Positions 60,718-64,000 of a stretch of DNA of 64,000 nt are shown here, piece after piece (within the stretch, counting starts at the first letter, position 1; each line of letters starts with the position of its first letter). The position numbers and the translations under genes were made by a program. The notes beneath the pieces were generated by a model. It searched no databases. It saw nothing but the letters and a program-made list of their open reading frames with translations, and was not told the origin of the DNA. The stretch is from Natronosalvus caseinilyticus (lineage in GTDB: Archaea > Halobacteriota > Halobacteria > Halobacteriales > Natrialbaceae): contig NZ_CP071596.1 of NCBI RefSeq assembly GCF_017357105.1, forward strand, positions 2,976,001 through 3,040,000. The letters run 5' to 3'.

Positions 60718-63700
60718 CTAGTCGGCGGAGGCCTGTCGCATGGCGGTTTTGATCGGTTGTTGCTTATTTACCGGCCCCATTAACAGGTCCGAATCCTCGG
60801 CACTGGGCGATGATTCGCCCGTGAGTTTCGCCGCGAGTCGGATCCACGGACCGTACTCCTCGTGGTCGAGTAGCGCCCACGGGTCTTGTGGCCAGAAGAG
60901 GACGCCGCCGATCGGGTCCGATGGGTCGCCGTAGCGATCCGGTGGCAGTGACTCGATGAGCAGTTCGTCGACAGCCTCGAGGAACGATCCATCGGCGAAC
61001 GACGGAAGGACAGGGTCCGCGCGTTCCTTGCTCGTCGAGAACGAAAGTGCCAGTCGGTAGCCGTCGTCGGTGACGAGCAAGAGGCCCAGCGACTCGAGGT
61101 CGTCGCGATAGTTGTAGACCGTCTTTGGGGAGACGTCGGCCCGATCGGCGAGCTCCATTTTCGAGATCGATTCGTCGGCTTCGAGCAGTCCCTTCACGAT
61201 CTTGCCCGCCGAGTCCGTCCTGCGTTCGTCGGTGCCGAGATCGGGGACCAGGCAGTCGGCCTCAAGGTTCGCGAAGGCCGTCCGGAGTTCATCGGGACGG
61301 ATCTCGCGGCGATCGGACTCCGGAGAGAGGTAGCGATGCAGGACGCGGGCGGCGTCCTGGGGCGTCTCGACAAGCGCGTGAGTCGTCGCGACGGCCTCGG
61401 CAGTCGGTCGAAGGTTCTTTCGAGAGAGGATGCGCTGGAGCGTGTTGGCGTAGGCGACTCGGCCGGGTTCCGAGCGAACCTCGATCGCGACGCCGAACTC
61501 GGGAGCGTCCTCGTGGACCTCTTTCGGTGACTCGAGACGGTCGCGAAGCGGTTCCTCAAGTTTGTGGACGTCGGGCCCACGGAGTATGAATGAGCCGATC
61601 AGGGAACCGGTCGGGTCGTCGGCGTCGACGGTGGGCGTCATGGCTGCCTCTCGCTTCTCCGTGCGGTCCTCGAAGAGTTGGCGGTAGCAGGCGTGGGCGC
61701 CGTACAGAGATTGGACGGCCGCCGCGTGAGCCAGTGAGTCGGCAAAGGCCTCGCGTTTCTCGAGTTTTAGCCCCTCCGGAACGCGGATCTCGCGGTGGAT
61801 CGAGATATCCAGTGCCTCGAGGATATGGACGATCGTGCCCCAGAGTCCGTGTGCGGAGCGGACGATCGCCGACCGGAACGAATCGCCGTCGTCGTACTCG
61901 CCTCGCTTGTACTGGGTCGTGAGGAGAGCGAGCTCGTCTCCCCACTCGATGAGGTTGTCCCGGAACGTCTGTCCGTCCTCGAGCGCTTCATCGGAGGCCG
62001 CACCGATACACCGTGCATCGCGAATAATCGAGGATGGGTCGTCGATCGACTCCAGTTGGGACGGCGTCAACACCCGGTCTACAAACTCCTCGCTGGCTAA
62101 CGCCAGTGCACTGCTCACCGTCAGTGGCAGCGGTTCGCCTGCTCTCACAGCCACCACTGCCTCCCGGCGTTCATCGTCGTAACTCACGTACCGGGTCTTC
62201 TTTTCGTGGTCCTCAATCCCCCCGCGTACAAGCGTCAGGCCGCCGTTTTCCCCACATGCCGCCACCGCCGCGTGCGCCGCCGGGCCCAGGTAGCGGGTCC
62301 GGTAGTAGGCGGTGCTGTCCTGGTCGTCCCCTCCCCCACCCAATCCCGTTCCGGTGCATACACGGTCCTGTCTGTCTTGTTTACCGCCGCCATTAACGAA
62401 AGACGAAATCGACCGCTGTCTGGCGGTTTCACGTTCGAACGTCTCGAGGACCTGTTCACCGAGGGGCCGAAGCTCGACCTTCTTCGAACGCTGGGGACCG
62501 AAGCGGTTCACGAGATCGTCGTCGACGAACTGGCCGACGATCTGGCGAACACGCGAGTCGTTATCGCCCGGATAGAGGTCGTACAACTCCGCGTACGACA
62601 GGATACCACTCGGGTCGGCGTACAGTTCGCGGAGCATCGTGACCTCGAATGAGTCGGCCTCGAGGTCGGCGGCAATCGCCTTCGCAGCGTCATCGCCAGA
62701 GCGTCGAGTACGCTGACGACTGCACCACTCACTAACACCTGGGAGGTCGACGCGGTGGGAATCGACGACCTTCGAGAGGGTGAGGCCGCTCGCGACCACG
62801 CGGACATTGAAACTGTCGGCCAGAACGGCGAGCAGGTGACAGACGTCGACCCGCTGGTCGCGACGCCGGCTCTCGAGCCAGGCATTGTCGACGGCGACCG
62901 AGAGCGTCCCGTCGGTGCCAGCGAACAGTTGCGCACACGCGAGGAGGTCTTCGGTCGCGGCCATCGGGCTCTGGTGGATCGATGGGACGAGTTCGCCGAC
63001 GAGTTGGCCGAGTGCGTTCGTGTCTCCACGTGCGGCGTTGAGGATCTCCGACCGGATCCAGTAGGGAATCCCCAGGTCTTCGAGTGCATCGTACACACTG
63101 GCGACGTCGGCCCCGGCGAATAGGTCGCGAAGGCTGTCGGCGAGCGCCGTGCGCACGCTCTCGAATTCGAACAGAGACTCCCAGACGCTGGTGATCGTAG
63201 CGTCGGCGTCCAACTCGAGCATTGCGAGCGTCGAAACGGGAGGCTGGTCGGTCGGTGTGACCTCACCGCGTGCGAGGGCGTCCCGATCGGGCCGGGCGGC
63301 CCACGCCTCGAGGTCGTCTCTGATCTCGCTCTCGAACAGTTCGTGATCGGGGTCCTCAAGGTCGACGAGATCGGCGAATTCGTCGCCGGGCTCTGAACAC
63401 CACGCATCGACGAGGTCGGCGTAACGTTCGCGTTCCTCGGCCATCGAGACGTCGACGAGTTCTTCAAAGCGGTTGTAGTCCGACACCTCGAGATCGACGT
63501 CGAAGCTATCGACGAGGGACTCGGCGCGTTCGAGTAGATCGGCCTCCTGTTGCCCGTACTGGCCGTTCTCGAGGACGAAGTCGTTGTACAGTTTCGCCTC
63601 ATCGACCTCTTTGGCGTGATAACGCGATCGCCACTCGGCGGCAGCGTCCCACGACCCGAGCGTCTTCTCGCATTTCACCTTCTTTGGGACGCGCTCTTTC

Positions 63701-63801
63701 CCGCAGTGGGGGCACGAGATAGAAGTCTGCGAGCGCCACCCGGTCTCGTGTATCCAGGTCTGTTTGCACGTTGCGCATACGAGCACGTCGAAGTCGCTCA
63801 T
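60718..63801 (-). CDS. Large zinc-ribbon/HTH protein next to the right att site
   Basis: 1027 residues, no TM. The N-terminal zinc ribbon C9ATC12 ... C30PHC33 is followed by WDAAAEWRSRYHAK, a start I associate with haloarchaeal DUF5817-type proteins (memory). The middle has a wHTH-like part (MLRELYADPSGILSYAELYDLYPGDNDSRVRQIVGQFVDDDLVNRFG, about 385-430). The C-terminal part has another HTH (ISKMELADRADVSPKTVYNYRDDLESLGLL, about 895-925). Clearly DNA-handling; replication or maintenance of the element is an attractive guess but no helicase, primase or nuclease motif is seen. Adjacent to the element end. Confidence 0.75.
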   Translation of the reverse strand: MSDFDVLVCATCKQTWIHETGWRSQTSISCPHCGKERVPKKVKCEKTLGSWDAAAEWRSRYHAKEVDEAKLYNDFVLENGQYGQQEADLLERAESLVDSFDVDLEVSDYNRFEELVDVSMAEERERYADLVDAWCSEPGDEFADLVDLEDPDHELFESEIRDDLEAWAARPDRDALARGEVTPTDQPPVSTLAMLELDADATITSVWESLFEFESVRTALADSLRDLFAGADVASVYDALEDLGIPYWIRSEILNAARGDTNALGQLVGELVPSIHQSPMAATEDLLACAQLFAGTDGTLSVAVDNAWLESRRRDQRVDVCHLLAVLADSFNVRVVASGLTLSKVVDSHRVDLPGVSEWCSRQRTRRSGDDAAKAIAADLEADSFEVTMLRELYADPSGILSYAELYDLYPGDNDSRVRQIVGQFVDDDLVNRFGPQRSKKVELRPLGEQVLETFERETARQRSISSFVNGGGKQDRQDRVCTGTGLGGGGDDQDSTAYYRTRYLGPAAHAAVAACGENGGLTLVRGGIEDHEKKTRYVSYDDERREAVVAVRAGEPLPLTVSSALALASEEFVDRVLTPSQLESIDDPSSIIRDARCIGAASDEALEDGQTFRDNLIEWGDELALLTTQYKRGEYDDGDSFRSAIVRSAHGLWGTIVHILEALDISIHREIRVPEGLKLEKREAFADSLAHAAAVQSLYGAHACYRQLFEDRTEKREAAMTPTVDADDPTGSLIGSFILRGPDVHKLEEPLRDRLESPKEVHEDAPEFGVAIEVRSEPGRVAYANTLQRILSRKNLRPTAEAVATTHALVETPQDAARVLHRYLSPESDRREIRPDELRTAFANLEADCLVPDLGTDERRTDSAGKIVKGLLEADESISKMELADRADVSPKTVYNYRDDLESLGLLLVTDDGYRLALSFSTSKERADPVLPSFADGSFLEAVDELLIESLPPDRYGDPSDPIGGVLFWPQDPWALLDHEEYGPWIRLAAKLTGESSPSAEDSDLLMGPVNKQQPIKTAMRQASAD

Positions 63802-63944
63802 GCGGCGACCACCGGCGAGTCACCTGCACGAGATTCCAGGTCGGTCCTCGTCCCTGGGACGCGAGTAGATTCATCGGCACGTGCCGAGTTTCCGAGATGA
63901 GGCGCAACGGCTAACTGGAGCGCTGGTGAAGAACAGGTATCGAA

Positions 63945-63968
63945 CAGTGGGTGGGAAATCCACCACTG
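63945..63968. repeat. Hairpin next to attR
   Basis: CAGTGGGTGG-GAAAT-CCACCACTG, nine pairs with one bulge, ending exactly at the attR core. Could be a recombinase arm site or part of attP. Confidence 0.55.
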
Positions 63969-63979
63969 TTTGCTGTTTT
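63969..63979 (+). repeat. attR core of the integrated element
   Basis: TTTGCTGTTTT, identical to 25868-25878, and here followed by the in-frame continuation of tctA. Confidence 0.7.
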
Positions 63980-64000
63980 CGCAGTTTTCGGAATACGATC
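63969..64000 (+). pseudogene. Resumed 3' part of tctA (cut by window edge)
   Basis: TTT GCT GTT TTC GCA GTT TTC GGA ATA CGA TC reads FAVFAVFGIR, which fits the hydrophobic continuation expected after TANTP in TctA-like permeases. Only 32 bases are in the window. Confidence 0.65.

Larger units (their letters stand above)
25868..63979. mobile_element. Integrated element of about 38.1 kb in tctA
   Basis: Both ends carry TTTGCTGTTTT. Joining the left side (codons T-P then TTT GCT GTT TT) to the right side (C GCA GTT TTC GGA ATA CGA) restores one open tctA frame. Inside are a ParA/partner pair, an HD protein, a C5-cytosine methyltransferase, Cys-rich microproteins, a tyrosine recombinase, insertion sequences, a CHAT protease system, signalling proteins and several broken genes. 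The load suggests an integrated plasmid-like or virus-derived element. The recombinase lies in the middle, not at an end, so how it integrated is open. Confidence 0.75.

Overview
The window comes from a haloarchaeon (class Halobacteria; genus not determined). The predicted proteins are very acidic and G+C is high in the core part. Many genes have a TATA-like box about 27 nt before the ATG and no room for a leader. Secretion signals are of the Tat type. The gene families are archaeal or haloarchaeal: Orc1/Cdc6, L10/L12 stalk proteins ending in GLG-FG tails, HalX, HalOD1.

Bases 1 to about 25,870 are chromosomal. In order they hold: the 5' part of a CHAT-type gene; glyA; a two-gene ABC exporter; a CNNM/CBS membrane protein; a usp remnant; a ZIP metal transporter; DsrE and YbjQ proteins; and a sulfur-handling block (a PiT-like permease with a frameshift, split YeeE/YedE, a rhodanese-persulfide dioxygenase fusion, and divergent tusA-dsrE2-HalOD1). 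These are followed by an aldehyde dehydrogenase, a cupredoxin-PQQ sugar dehydrogenase fusion and a two-domain multicopper oxidase. At 18.6-21.0 kb lies a replication origin: orc1/cdc6 with seven ORB-like repeats, one of them touching the orc1 TATA box. Downstream are rpl11 and the rpl1-rpl10-rpl12 operon with a structured leader, then tctA.

tctA is broken at 25,868. Its reading frame appears to resume at 63,969, the last 32 bases of the window, and both joints carry the same 11-bp sequence TTTGCTGTTTT. I therefore read 25.87-63.98 kb as a complete integrated element of about 38.1 kb. Its left third is plasmid- or virus-like: an HD protein, a ParA/partner pair with 9-bp-phased repeats, a possible structured RNA, many Cys-rich microproteins, a tightly overlapping leftward operon with a C5-cytosine methyltransferase, and a divergent regulator with palindromic operators.

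The middle carries the most interesting system, at 37.5-42.6 kb. It consists of a CHAT caspase-like protease with a visible His/Cys pair, co-translated with a double HalOD1 signalling protein. Next to them are two winged-helix (DUF7344-like) regulators, one membrane-bound, and a 43-residue single-TM peptide encoded tail-to-tail with the protease. A diverged relative of the protease N-terminus sits at the left edge of the window. The right part of the element is a mosaic: a tyrosine recombinase, two-component proteins, an SLC13/TrkA-C transporter, a FemAB-like enzyme, two 925-bp IS5-type insertions, a 218-bp MITE, a decayed tRNA-like sequence and several frameshifted genes. It ends with a 1027-residue zinc-ribbon protein beside the right joint.
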